This document shows positions 32,971 through 42,219 of a DNA stretch of 64,000 nt, one piece after another (positions within the stretch are counted from its first letter, which is position 1; every line of letters begins with the position of its first letter). A model generated the notes under the pieces. That model was not told the origin of the DNA and did not search any database. It saw nothing but the letters and a program-made list of their open reading frames with translations. Source of the DNA: Rhodospirillaceae bacterium. Lineage in GTDB: Bacteria > Pseudomonadota > Alphaproteobacteria > GCA-2731375. The position numbers and the translations under genes were made by a program. Where the stretch lies: positions 62,001-126,000 of the forward strand of contig JABIWH010000056.1 of NCBI GenBank assembly GCA_018701215.1. Direction: 5' to 3'.

Positions 32971-35736
32971 ATGCTGTCGCTTGGACCCCTTGCACTGACC
33001 GCGCCCTGGATGCTGCTGGGCCTGGCCGCGTTGCCCTTGATCTGGTGGCTGCTGCGGATCACGCCGCCGGCACCCCGGCGGGTACGCTTTCCCCCAATCC
33101 GCATATTGTTTGACCTGCGTGGCGAGGAAGAGACACCGGCGGCAACGCCGCTATGGCTCGCTCTGTTACGATTATTGCTGGCGGCCCTGGTGGTGTTGGC
33201 CCTGGCCCACCCCCTGTTGCATCCGGGCGCTGATTTGTCTGGCGAAGGTCCGGTACTGCTGGTGATCGATGATGGCTGGGCAGCGGCGCCCAGCTGGCCG
33301 CTACGGCAACAAGCCGCCCTGACCTTGGTGGAACGGGCGAAACGGCGCCAGCGCCCGGTGCTGGTTCTGACCACGGCGCCGCCCATGGGCGGTGGTGCGA
33401 TCCATGCCTCCGGCCTCGTGCAAGCGGCCGAGGCGGAGCCGCTGTTGCGTGCCTTGCAACCGAAACCCTGGGCCACGGACCGCGCCGCCGCGGCCCTCGC
33501 CGCGCAGGAATTAGATTTTGCCGAACAGCCTGCGGTGTATTGGTTAAGCGATGGCATTGACGGACCGGGGCAAGAAGAGCTAGCCGGTACGTTGGCTGCC
33601 CTGGGCCCGCTACATCTGCTGCAGCAAGCCGCCGGACAGCGGGCCATGGCGCTGCTGCCCCCGGTGCTAAGCTGCGATGGCTTGCAGGCGACGGTGCTTC
33701 GCGCCGAAGACAAGGGCCTGGGCGCCGTAACGGTGCGCGCGTTGGGTGAACGCGGCCGGGTGTTGGGGCAGGGCCGGGCGCGGTTCGGCATCGGCCAGGA
33801 CCGGGTGCTGGTGGACATTGCCCTGCCCGGCGAGTTGCGTAACCGTGCCTTGCGTCTGGAATTGGCTGGGGCGGGTTCGGCGGCGGCCAGCGTAATGCTG
33901 GATGAACGTTGGCGGCGGCGGCCCGTGGGTCTGGTCTCCGGCGCCACGATGGAGGAGCGGGCCCAACCCCTGCTCTCCAACCTGTATTATCTGGAACGCG
34001 CCTTGCGGCCCTATGCCGAGCTGCGCCGGGGCGAGATCGATACATTGTTGCAGCGGCCCCTGGCGGTGCTGGTGCTGGCCGACATCGGTCAGTTACCCAA
34101 GGCGCAGCAGCAGCGGCTGGGGCAATGGCTAAAGGATGGCGGCATGCTGGTCCGCTTTGCCGGGCCGCATTTGGCGCAAGGGCCGGACGCGCTGATCCCC
34201 ACGGCGCTGCGTCAGGGCGGCCGCTCGCTGGGAGGTTCGCTGTCCTGGTCCAAACCGGCCGGGCTGGCCGCTTTTCCCAAACACAGTCCATTCCATGGCC
34301 TGACGGTGCCGGGCGATGTCCTGGTTAAACGGCAGGTCCTGGCGCAGCCGTCGCAGGATCTGAGCCAGCGTACCTGGGCCTCTCTGGCCGACGGTACGCC
34401 GATGGTGACGGCGGTGCCCAGGGGCCAAGGTTGGCTGGTACTGTTTCATGTTACCGCCAACGCGTCGTGGTCAAACCTGCCTTTGTCCGGCTTGTTCGTG
34501 GACATGATGCGCCGTCTGACCGCCATGTCACGCGGCGTCGCGGCGGCGGGTGAAGCGGTGATCCGAAGGCAATTGCCGCCGTTGTCCAGTTTGGACGCCT
34601 TTGGCCGATTGGGCCCGCCAGCCCCCGGTGCAGAAGCCATCAATGCCCGCGATTTAGAGCAGGCCAAGGCCGGACCGAGAAATCCGCCCGGTTATTATGG
34701 ACGTGAAGACGACCGCCGTGCCTTGAACCTGAGCCAGAACTGGCAGGCGCTGCACCCGATCACGGAATTATCGGTACCGGCACGGATGTCTGGCTACCTG
34801 CAGGACCGGGAGCTGGATCTGAAGCCTTGGCTGTTGCTGGCGGCGGTCTTGCTGGCCTTGGCCGACCTTGTCGCGGTCCTTGCGCTGCGCGGTCTGTTAC
34901 GGCCCGGCGTTCGTACGGCGGCACTGCTGTTGGCTGCGATATTGCTGTTGCCCGACAATATTGCGTCCGCGCAACAATTTACCTCGGCCGAGCGGTTCGC
35001 CATGGCAGCCGCGCTGGATACCCGCCTGGCCTATGTGCTGACCGGCGATGGTCAGGTCGACGAGATGAGCCGCGCCGGCCTGGCCGGGTTAAGCAATATA
35101 CTGCGTCTGCGCACCTCCATCGAACCGGAAGCGCCCATGGCGGTCAATGTGGAGCAAGACCCCCTGGTGCTGTTCCCCTTATTGTATTGGCCCGTGGTGC
35201 CCACGCAGCCGGCCTTGAGCGACCACGCCATTGCCCGCATATCGCAATACATGCGCACCGGTGGCACCATCGTGTTCGACAGCCGTGACGCGGGCAACGG
35301 CATGCCCCTGATGCGCCGCCGGCTGGGCGCCGGCGCCAGGGGCGGTAGCAGCGCCAGCGAACGTTTGCGGCAGCTGTTGTCGCGGCTCGACCTGCCTCCC
35401 GTGGCGCCAGTCCCCCAGGGCCATGTGCTGACCCGGTCGTTCTACCTGCTGCAGGATTTTCCCGGCCGCTATGTGGGTGCTCCGGTCTGGGTGGAACGGC
35501 GTTCCGGTGGTTTGAACGACGGCGTTTCGGCCTTGATCATTGGCGGCAATGACTGGGCCGCGGCCTGGGCCATGGACGAGCGGCACAGGCCATTGGTCCT
35601 GCCCACCCCTGGCGGCGCCCGGCAGCGCGAAATGGCCTACCGATTTGGCGTCAATCTGGTGATGTATGCCCTGACCGGAAATTACAAATCGGACCAGGTG
35701 CATATCCCGACGATTCTGGAACGGTTGGGGCAATAG
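32971..35736 (+). CDS. BatA-like N-terminal / DUF4159 membrane protein
   Basis: The 921-residue protein starts with the BatA/aerotolerance N-terminal pair of helices (ALTAPWMLLGLAALPLIWWLL and LWLALLRLLLAALVVLALAH). A periplasmic VWA-like and GATase-like region follows, then further membrane segments (PWLLLAAVLLALADLVAVLA and the next hydrophobic stretch). The C-terminal DUF4159 domain contains FTSAERFAMAAALDTRLAYVL and the YMRTGGTIVFDSRD segment. The role is unknown; such proteins occur with MoxR and DUF58 and are thought to form an envelope-linked complex. It is the third gene of the operon. Confidence 0.85.
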   Translation: MLSLGPLALTAPWMLLGLAALPLIWWLLRITPPAPRRVRFPPIRILFDLRGEEETPAATPLWLALLRLLLAALVVLALAHPLLHPGADLSGEGPVLLVIDDGWAAAPSWPLRQQAALTLVERAKRRQRPVLVLTTAPPMGGGAIHASGLVQAAEAEPLLRALQPKPWATDRAAAALAAQELDFAEQPAVYWLSDGIDGPGQEELAGTLAALGPLHLLQQAAGQRAMALLPPVLSCDGLQATVLRAEDKGLGAVTVRALGERGRVLGQGRARFGIGQDRVLVDIALPGELRNRALRLELAGAGSAAASVMLDERWRRRPVGLVSGATMEERAQPLLSNLYYLERALRPYAELRRGEIDTLLQRPLAVLVLADIGQLPKAQQQRLGQWLKDGGMLVRFAGPHLAQGPDALIPTALRQGGRSLGGSLSWSKPAGLAAFPKHSPFHGLTVPGDVLVKRQVLAQPSQDLSQRTWASLADGTPMVTAVPRGQGWLVLFHVTANASWSNLPLSGLFVDMMRRLTAMSRGVAAAGEAVIRRQLPPLSSLDAFGRLGPPAPGAEAINARDLEQAKAGPRNPPGYYGREDDRRALNLSQNWQALHPITELSVPARMSGYLQDRELDLKPWLLLAAVLLALADLVAVLALRGLLRPGVRTAALLLAAILLLPDNIASAQQFTSAERFAMAAALDTRLAYVLTGDGQVDEMSRAGLAGLSNILRLRTSIEPEAPMAVNVEQDPLVLFPLLYWPVVPTQPALSDHAIARISQYMRTGGTIVFDSRDAGNGMPLMRRRLGAGARGGSSASERLRQLLSRLDLPPVAPVPQGHVLTRSFYLLQDFPGRYVGAPVWVERRSGGLNDGVSALIIGGNDWAAAWAMDERHRPLVLPTPGGARQREMAYRFGVNLVMYALTGNYKSDQVHIPTILERLGQ

Positions 35737-35739
35737 GCC

Positions 35740-37917
35740 ATGACCAGCTTTTCCCGCATCAGCTTTGACCCCGTGTTTCCCTGGTGGCTGCTGGCGGTCC
35801 TGTTCATGGCCGCCGCCATTCTTCTGGCCGTTGCCTACTGGCGCCGCTCCGGCGGCACCACGTGGCGCCTGCTGGCCCTGGCGGCGGTGTTGCTGGCATT
35901 GGCCAATCCCTCGTTGGTGCGGGAACAGCGTAACCCCATACCTGATGTCGCCCTGATCGTGGTGGATCAATCCATTAGTCAACGTATCGGCGAACGGCAG
36001 CAACAGACCGAGGCGGCGTTGGCGCGTATCGAACAAAAACTGCGGGGCCGGCCCAATCTGGAAATGCGGGTGGTGCGGGCAGGTCTGGCAGGCGCGGCCC
36101 GGGAAACGGGGGCGGGCCATTTGTTGCCGGATGGCACGCATTTGTTTGGCGCCATCCGGCGGGCCTTGCGCGATGTACCCGACCGCCGGGTCGCGGGCAT
36201 CATTATCATCAGCGACGGCCAGGTGCATGATCTGCCCTCGTTGAGCAAGGATACGAAAAGTGTCGTTGATCTGGGCGGTTCCGATCCGGCCGGCCCCAAT
36301 TCAGCCGGTCCCAATTCAGCCGGTCCGGTGCACCTGTTGTTGAGCGGTCAGCGGGGCGAGCGGGACCGCCGCCTGGTGGTGGTAAAGGCGCCCAGCTATG
36401 GCATTGTCGGTGAGGTTCTGAACTTGACCCTGCGGGCGGAAGACAGCCAAGACAGCGAAGGCGCCGAAGGCGGCGGGGCCCAGGCCGGCCGTACCGGTCT
36501 GCGCCTGCGCCGTGACGGCGGCACGACCGATAGCCGCACCATAGCCATTGGCCAGACCCGCAGCTTCCCTTTCCGCCTCAACCATGGCGGTGCCACGGTG
36601 CTGGAGTTGGAGATTGATGCCGGGCCGGACGAGCTGACCCTGAAGAATAATCGCGCTGTTCTCGTCATTAATGGGGTGCGGGAACGCCTCCGCGTTCTGC
36701 TGGTTTCCGGTGAGCCGCACGCGGGCGAGCGAACCTGGCGCAATATCCTGAAATCGGACCCATCGGTGGATCTGGTACATTTCACCATTCTCAGGCCGCC
36801 CCATAAACAGGACGGCACGCCGATCAATGAATTGTCGCTGATTGCCTTTCCTACCCGGGAATTGTTTCAGGACAAGCTGGATGATTTTGATCTGATTATC
36901 TTTGACCGCTACCGCCGCCGGGGCGTGCTGCCCAATATCTATTTGCAGAATGTCGCCGAATATGTCCGCCGTGGCGGCGCGGTGCTGACTGCCGTGGGGC
37001 CGGATTTCGCCTCGCCCGCCTCTCTGTCACGCACGCCTTTGGGCCGCATCCTGCCCAGCCGGCCGACGGGAAATGTGCGCGAGATTGGTTTTCGTCCCCT
37101 GCCAACGGGCAAGGGCCGGCGTCATCCGGTGACGGCCACGCTTAGCGGTATTGGTGCCGAGGACACGGCGCCGAGCTGGGGGCGGTGGTTCCGTCAGATC
37201 GACGTTGATGGGGTCAAGGGTGACATTTTGCTGCGTGGCGCGGCGCGGCAGCCGCTGCTGATTACCGCTCGTGTCGGCGACGGCCGGGTGGCGCAGTTGT
37301 TGTCGGATCATGCCTGGTTGTGGACCCGTGGTTTTGAAGGCGGCGGCCCACAGGCGGAACTGTTGCGCCGCATCGCCCATTGGCTGATGCAAGAGCCGGA
37401 TCTTGAGGAGGAAGACCTGCGTGCCCGGGCCAATGGCAGTCAATTGTTGATCCAGCGCCGCAGCCTCAGCCTCGACAACGCTGATATTCAGGTCACTACC
37501 CCCAGCGGCGAAGTGCATGGCGTCCGCTTGAAGGACAATGGCCGCGGGGTGGAGACAGGCAGTCTGGTTGTGGTGGAGCCGGGCCTGTACCGCCTGGCGG
37601 ACGGCAGCCATAAGGCAATCGCGGCGGTGGGCGATATGAACCCGTTGGAATATGCCGATATGCGCGCCTCGCCCAAGAAATTCCAACCGTTGCTGGAACA
37701 CAGCGGCGGCGGCGCCTTTTGGTTGGCCGACGGCATGCCTGATATCCGCCGGGTCAAGCCGGATCGGATCAGCCGCGGCCGGGGTTGGCTGGGTCTGCGG
37801 GCCAGCGGTGACTACACCGTCAGCGGCGTGGAACAGACGCCATTATTGCCCGGCCTTTTGGTCCTGCTGTTGTTCCTCGGCCTGACCATGCTGGCCTGGC
37901 ACCGCGAGGGCCGATAG
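35740..37917 (+). CDS. Large membrane protein with GATase1-like domain
   Basis: The 725-residue protein has two N-terminal helices (FPWWLLAVLFMAAAILLAVA and WRLLALAAVLLALANPSLV), a VWA-like stretch (DVALIVVDQSISQRI with GIIIISDGQVHDL), a class I glutamine-amidotransferase-like domain (about residues 310-540: RLRVLLVSGEPHAGER, YVRRGGAVLTAVGPDF) and one C-terminal helix (LLPGLLVLLLFLGLTMLAW). The catalytic Cys of true amidotransferases is not evident, so the domain is probably structural. A repeat of P-N-S-A-G near residue 185 comes from a 12-base tandem duplication. It is the last gene of the MoxR operon. Confidence 0.82.
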   Translation: MTSFSRISFDPVFPWWLLAVLFMAAAILLAVAYWRRSGGTTWRLLALAAVLLALANPSLVREQRNPIPDVALIVVDQSISQRIGERQQQTEAALARIEQKLRGRPNLEMRVVRAGLAGAARETGAGHLLPDGTHLFGAIRRALRDVPDRRVAGIIIISDGQVHDLPSLSKDTKSVVDLGGSDPAGPNSAGPNSAGPVHLLLSGQRGERDRRLVVVKAPSYGIVGEVLNLTLRAEDSQDSEGAEGGGAQAGRTGLRLRRDGGTTDSRTIAIGQTRSFPFRLNHGGATVLELEIDAGPDELTLKNNRAVLVINGVRERLRVLLVSGEPHAGERTWRNILKSDPSVDLVHFTILRPPHKQDGTPINELSLIAFPTRELFQDKLDDFDLIIFDRYRRRGVLPNIYLQNVAEYVRRGGAVLTAVGPDFASPASLSRTPLGRILPSRPTGNVREIGFRPLPTGKGRRHPVTATLSGIGAEDTAPSWGRWFRQIDVDGVKGDILLRGAARQPLLITARVGDGRVAQLLSDHAWLWTRGFEGGGPQAELLRRIAHWLMQEPDLEEEDLRARANGSQLLIQRRSLSLDNADIQVTTPSGEVHGVRLKDNGRGVETGSLVVVEPGLYRLADGSHKAIAAVGDMNPLEYADMRASPKKFQPLLEHSGGGAFWLADGMPDIRRVKPDRISRGRGWLGLRASGDYTVSGVEQTPLLPGLLVLLLFLGLTMLAWHREGR

Positions 37918-37927
37918 GCACGGCCAA

Positions 37928-39025
37928 CTATTTGGGCATATCCGCCATGTCCACGGGCGGATAATAGTAAGCATCGCCAAGGGCATTGACCCGTTCCCAG
38001 AATTCGGGACCGGCCGCCAGTCCAAGGTCGTTGACCGCCGCCGCCTGACGCCAGATGTTCCACGAGGCGGGATGCAGGCGCGAGGCTTCCGCCAGATGTT
38101 CCTGGCCCTCGTCCGCGCGTGCTTGGCGCAACAGATACTGCCCCAGGCGGAAATGACAATGGGCCTGGGCAATTTCGGCACTGGGCACCGTTATGCGCGC
38201 GCGGGCCTGCTCATCGTTAAAGACATACCCGCTGTCCGCACCTGAAAGTACCCAGTCACGGACCGCGTTGACATAGGTGGTCTTGGCCGCGGTCGCTGTC
38301 GCGGCCTTGTCCTCCGGCACGGTCATGGTTTCGAAATCCAGGGAGCGGAAGGCCTCGAAGGCGCCGGCGTTTTCCGCCGGGCGGACAATGCGGCCCGCTT
38401 CATTAATCCAGACCGCCTGGGGCACATTGACCATATTGTATAGCTCGGCCACGCGGTGGTCCCGGTCGATCAGGGCCGGATAGGTTGGCGCCGCTGCTTC
38501 AATCCAGGGCCGGGCCGCATCCGCCCGGCTGTCCATGGCCACGGCGATGATGATGAAGTTTTGCTCCTGCAGGCCGCTGTAGAGGTCTTGCCACACGGAC
38601 AAGTCATTGCGGCAGCCTCACCATGAGGCCCAGGTGGCCAGCAGTACCTTCTTGCCATGATAGTCCGATAGGCTGTGCGCCGTACCGTCCGGGTCCGGCA
38701 AGCTAAAGTCAGGTGCCTGCAACGACTGTAGGCTTGCGGCCCGGTTATCGGCGCCTTCACCCAGGGCCCAGACATCGCCGTCCCGGCTGTGCGCCGCCGG
38801 CATGACGAGATGATCCCAGAACGCGGCCAGATTGACCATGTCCGCCGTTGTGAATTCCGCTTCTCGGCCCTTTGGGGCGGGCACACAAATTTCGCCCCGG
38901 CATAACCCTTCGGGGCGTAGCGACCAACCCGTGGCGGTTGCCGCCTCCGCCGCACCCAGCCACAGACCCTTTCCCGGGCCGGCGTTTACGCTGAATTCGC
39001 CTCGTTCAGAAAGTATCGTCGCCAT
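37928..39025 (-). CDS. Thioredoxin-fold (TlpA/AhpC-like) selenoprotein, UGA Sec136
   Basis: One frame of 365 residues is interrupted only by TGA at 38618-38620. The sequence across it is KKVLLATWASW-U-GCRNDLSVW, the redoxin active site with Sec in place of the first cysteine (U-G-C, second cysteine two residues on). Upstream are an N-terminal domain of about 85 residues and the redoxin start APDFSLPDPDGTAHSLSDYHG. After the Sec come DLYSGLQEQNFIIIAVAMDS and VNVPQAVWINEAGRI with its cis-Pro region. A C-terminal helical domain (AHCHFRLGQYLLRQARAD and following) resembles a TPR pair. ATG 39025 has AAGGA five bases upstream. No signal peptide is seen. A hairpin with a GUGU loop follows the UGA. 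Confidence 0.9.
38587..38603 (-). promoter_or_regulatory. SECIS-like hairpin after UGA of redoxin gene
   Basis: Fourteen bases after the TGA the coding strand folds as CTTGTCC-GTGT-GGCAAG. CTTG pairs with CAAG and CC with GG, leaving one bulged U, and the loop is GUGU. The first loop GU falls 22-23 bases after the UGA. A bulged U below the apical loop is a known feature of the E. coli fdhF SECIS. A further GCCGC/GCGGC pairing (38609-38613 with 38573-38577) can extend the base. Confidence 0.7.
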
Positions 39026-39057
39026 TGTTCCTTTTCCCCCATCGAACAGAATGAAAA

Positions 39058-39594
39058 TCAGCCCCCAATCATCTCCCGCATCGCCGCCTTGCGGTCCTCG
39101 CTGCTGGTGAAACCTTCCGTCTTCCGACACAGCGCTTCGGTCTCGGCCATGATCTCTTCGTTGGAGGCATTCAGATCGAAGGGGACGCCGGTCGGCTGTG
39201 GGATGTACCAGGGCGTATGGGCATAGATCTCGATATAATTATCCTCCGGGTCGTTGAAATAGAACGACCAGGCGTTGCCATGGGTGGCCACGCGCTTGAT
39301 CTCCAAGCCCTCGGCCTCGATCCTGTCGCGCATGGTGCGCATCTCGTCCAGGGATTGCACCAGGAACGAAATCTGCTGCGCCATGTTGGTGGCGGCCTTT
39401 TCGGAATCCGCACCGACCATGACGAACTGGTGATGTTCTCCGGGATCGGCGGACATGAAGACCATGTCCAGGTGGAAATCCGGCGGCCCGCCCTCGTCGG
39501 TGACGGTAAGGCCAAAGATCTGTTCATAGAACCGGCGCATCTTGGCCAGGTCATTTACATAGATGCCCACATGAGTAAGTTGCGGCTTGATCAT
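39058..39594 (-). CDS. VOC family protein (extradiol dioxygenase-like)
   Basis: The 178-residue protein resembles type I extradiol dioxygenase/glyoxalase-fold enzymes. Metal ligand candidates are His in LTHVGIYVNDLAKM, His in PGEHHQFVMVG and Glu in DNYIEIYAHTPWY. A C-terminal helical tail of about 40 residues follows. The ATG at 39594 has GGAG eight bases upstream; an open extension beyond it is not conserved in pattern. It lies in a minus-strand run after a cupin and an MFS carrier, suggesting uptake and oxidative breakdown of one small compound. The substrate is unknown. Confidence 0.85.
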   Translation of the reverse strand: MIKPQLTHVGIYVNDLAKMRRFYEQIFGLTVTDEGGPPDFHLDMVFMSADPGEHHQFVMVGADSEKAATNMAQQISFLVQSLDEMRTMRDRIEAEGLEIKRVATHGNAWSFYFNDPEDNYIEIYAHTPWYIPQPTGVPFDLNASNEEIMAETEALCRKTEGFTSSEDRKAAMREMIGG

Positions 39595-39640
39595 TTCAAT
39601 CTCCCCAAGAAATCGGTTCCCCCGGAACAGCTGTGTATGG

Positions 39641-40024
39641 CTATTTCTGCGGGGCCCGCAGATAGCTGTCAGTGCCGTCGATCCAATCTTGACGTGGCGG
39701 GGCGAACAGTTCAATCACTTCCGCGTCCGCCAGAACTTCCGCCGCGTGGGGCATGTCGCCGGGAATGACCAGGATTTCGCCGGCGCCAATATGCCGTTGA
39801 TCACTGCCGTCGTCGCCAAAGCGGAAATCCATCTCGCCCGCCAGCAGAAAGGTAATCTGTTCATTGGGATGCTGATGCTTCGGCACCGAGGTGCCGGCAC
39901 CCAGGCTGATCCGCGCCATCATCATCTCCTGGCCCCAAACCAGCCGCCGGGTCATCCCGGTGCCGACCTGCTCCAGTTCAACCTCGTCCAGAACCAATTT
40001 CTGCACACCGTTATCCGCCGCCAT
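39641..40024 (-). CDS. Cupin domain protein
   Basis: The 127-residue protein has a single cupin barrel: motif 1 GTSVPKHQHPNEQITFLLAG (G-x5-H-x-H-x3,4-E) and motif 2 GAGEILVIPGDMPHAAEV (G-x5-P-x-G-x2-H). All metal-binding His/Glu residues are present. The start ATG follows GGGAGA. It lies between the VOC gene and the MFS carrier on the same strand and is likely part of one catabolic operon. Confidence 0.87.
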   Translation of the reverse strand: MAADNGVQKLVLDEVELEQVGTGMTRRLVWGQEMMMARISLGAGTSVPKHQHPNEQITFLLAGEMDFRFGDDGSDQRHIGAGEILVIPGDMPHAAEVLADAEVIELFAPPRQDWIDGTDSYLRAPQK

Positions 40025-40071
40025 GGCCTGTCTCCCTGATCGCACTGATATGTTTGTATTGATATTCAATA

Positions 40072-41298
40072 TCATACGCCTTGGCGCGCCCGCCGCAACA
40101 GGGCGCCGGCAATCGCCATATTGAGCAGATTGAAAATGACGGCGTTGATGAAGGCCATGCGATACGATCCGGTCAAATCATACAGCAGCCCGGCCAGCCA
40201 ACCACCCAGGGCCATGCCCAGCAGCGTCATGGACAGCACCAAGGCGATGCGCCAGCCAGCCTGACCCGGAACAAAGTAACGCCGCACGATCATCGCGTAA
40301 GACGGCACGATGCCGCCCTGGCTCAGCCCGAACAGGGCCGCCATCAGGTACAGGCTGGAAAGTGATTCGGCGAACATGAAACCAATCAGCATCAATGCCT
40401 GCAGGCTACTGCCCAGCAATAAAGTCTCCAAGCCGCCGATATGATCGGAAATCCAGCCAAAGACCAAACGGCTGACAATGCCCGTGGCTAGCATCACGGC
40501 CAGCATCTCGGCCCCGCGCTGGGCCGCATGGCCAAGGTCCGTGGCATGGGCAACGATATGCGCCTGGGGCATGGCCATGGCGAGGCAACAGGCGATACCC
40601 GCGACGGCGAGCAAACCATGCAGCCGGTTGGGTGACAGGCCAAGGGGTTGGTCGGTGCCTGCATCCGTGTCCGCCGCTGCCGCCAAAACCACCGGCGCCC
40701 GGCGTTGCAGCATCAGACAAAGTGGCGGCATCGCGATGCCGCAGAACAGGCCGATGCCGGTGTAAGTGGCGCGCCAGTCGGAAGCGTCGATGTAATGCTG
40801 TATGACCGGCGGCCAGAGCACGCCGGCCAGATAATTGCCGCTGGCCACGATGGCCACGGCAATGCCCCGGCGGCGATGGAACCACAGCGTCGTGTCCGCC
40901 ACCAGGGGCGCGAACAGGGCGGCGTTGCCCAGCATGCCGATCATCAGGCCCTGGGCCAGGTACAATTGCCAAAGACTGCTGGCCTGGGCCGCCAGTATGA
41001 AGCCAAGCGCCAGTATCAGCGTACCGAACAGACAGGGCCACATGACCCCGACCCGGTCGGACCAGCGGCCCATCATGACGCCGCCGACGCCAAAGCCAAT
41101 CATGGTCACCGCGTAGGCGACCGAGGCATCAGAGCGGCTGGCCCCGAATTCGGCGGCGATAGGTTTCAGGGCAACGACGATGGCATACATGCCGACCGTG
41201 CCAATGGTCATAATGGTCAGGGCGGCGGCCAGGCGAATGTAGGCGTACAGGGGCTCGCGCTCGGCCGCGCCGCTAACAGTAGGGGCATCAACGGCCAT
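40072..41298 (-). CDS. MFS transporter (monocarboxylate/oxalate-formate antiporter-like)
   Basis: This 408-residue twelve-helix carrier has the loop 2-3 motif GVGGVMMGRWSDRVGVMWP (G-x3-G-x-x-x-D-R) and the related loop 8-9 segment RLVFGWISDHIGG. The overall pattern (AVALKPIAAEFG-type first helix, AGWRIALVLSMTLLGMALGG late) is that of the OFA/MCT-like subgroup for small carboxylates. It is clearly paralogous to the carrier at 53575. It heads the cupin/VOC operon. Confidence 0.9.
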   Translation of the reverse strand: MAVDAPTVSGAAEREPLYAYIRLAAALTIMTIGTVGMYAIVVALKPIAAEFGASRSDASVAYAVTMIGFGVGGVMMGRWSDRVGVMWPCLFGTLILALGFILAAQASSLWQLYLAQGLMIGMLGNAALFAPLVADTTLWFHRRRGIAVAIVASGNYLAGVLWPPVIQHYIDASDWRATYTGIGLFCGIAMPPLCLMLQRRAPVVLAAAADTDAGTDQPLGLSPNRLHGLLAVAGIACCLAMAMPQAHIVAHATDLGHAAQRGAEMLAVMLATGIVSRLVFGWISDHIGGLETLLLGSSLQALMLIGFMFAESLSSLYLMAALFGLSQGGIVPSYAMIVRRYFVPGQAGWRIALVLSMTLLGMALGGWLAGLLYDLTGSYRMAFINAVIFNLLNMAIAGALLRRARQGV

Positions 41299-41421
41299 GC
41301 TGGATCATACTTTCTATCTGGATGGGATAAATTTCCGTAGCTTTATTGCTAGTGCTTACCCGCGCTCGGGTTTCCACTAATATGATTAGCCAGGACGAAG
41401 TTCAAGCAAGTTGGGCAGGCC

Positions 41422-42213
41422 ATGTTTCATTCCGCCGCGAAAATCATCTGGGCTATTGCCAGTCCTCTGAACCTGACGCTGCTGCTGTTGTGCCTGGGAA
41501 GCTTGTTGTTGTGGACCCGCTGGCGGCGTTTCGGCGTTTGGTTGGTCAGCGTTCTCACGCTCGCGTTAATGGCCATAGCGATCCTGCCAATTGGGGCATG
41601 GGTGTTGGCGCCGCTAGAGCGGCAGTTTCCGGTTTATGAGCTGGCCGCCGAGGCTCCCGTGACCGGCATTGTTCTGTTATCGGGCGCTGCCGTAGACCTC
41701 AAAACTTCCAGGCAAGTGGGGCATGCGGTACCAGGCTATGCGGCGGACCGGTTGGTGGAATTTATCCGTCTGGCGCGGGCCTATCCCAAGGCCCGGTTGT
41801 TGATCTGTGGTGGCAATGCGGGCGTGGGCGGCGCCCGCGAAGGTCCGTTGATCGCCGAATATCTAATTGGCCGGGGTTTCCCGCGGCGCCGCTTCATGGT
41901 CGAGAACGCTTCCCGCGATACCCATGAAAATGCCGTGTTGGGGCGAAAGTTGGCCCAACCAAAGGCCGGGGAGCAATGGTTATTAGTGACTTCGGCTTGG
42001 CATATGCCACGGGCCGTGGCGGCTTTCCGGGGCCAGAACTGGCCGGTTGTCGCTGCCCCGCCGATGGGTGCGAAGGGCGGTTCTGCCAAATTTACGCTGC
42101 GATTCGAGCTAAGAAGTGGTCTCGGGCAGATTCGTACCGCCCTGCATGAATATCTTGGCTTGTTGGCTTATCGCCTGAACGGCCGTAGCCAGACCCTGTG
42201 GCCGGCGCCCTGA
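41422..42213 (+). CDS. YdcF family (DUF218) membrane protein
   Basis: The 263-residue protein has two N-terminal helices (AIASPLNLTLLLLCLGSLLL and FGVWLVSVLTLALMAIAILP) and a DUF218 domain. The domain includes VTGIVLLSGAAVD, ARLLICGGNAGVGGAREG, VENASRDTHENAVLG and WLLVTSAWHMPRAVAAF. The family includes ElyC/SanA-type envelope proteins; the exact role is unknown. It converges on the carboxypeptidase gene six bases after its stop. Confidence 0.9.
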   Translation: MFHSAAKIIWAIASPLNLTLLLLCLGSLLLWTRWRRFGVWLVSVLTLALMAIAILPIGAWVLAPLERQFPVYELAAEAPVTGIVLLSGAAVDLKTSRQVGHAVPGYAADRLVEFIRLARAYPKARLLICGGNAGVGGAREGPLIAEYLIGRGFPRRRFMVENASRDTHENAVLGRKLAQPKAGEQWLLVTSAWHMPRAVAAFRGQNWPVVAAPPMGAKGGSAKFTLRFELRSGLGQIRTALHEYLGLLAYRLNGRSQTLWPAP

Positions 42214-42219
42214 GAAGCG

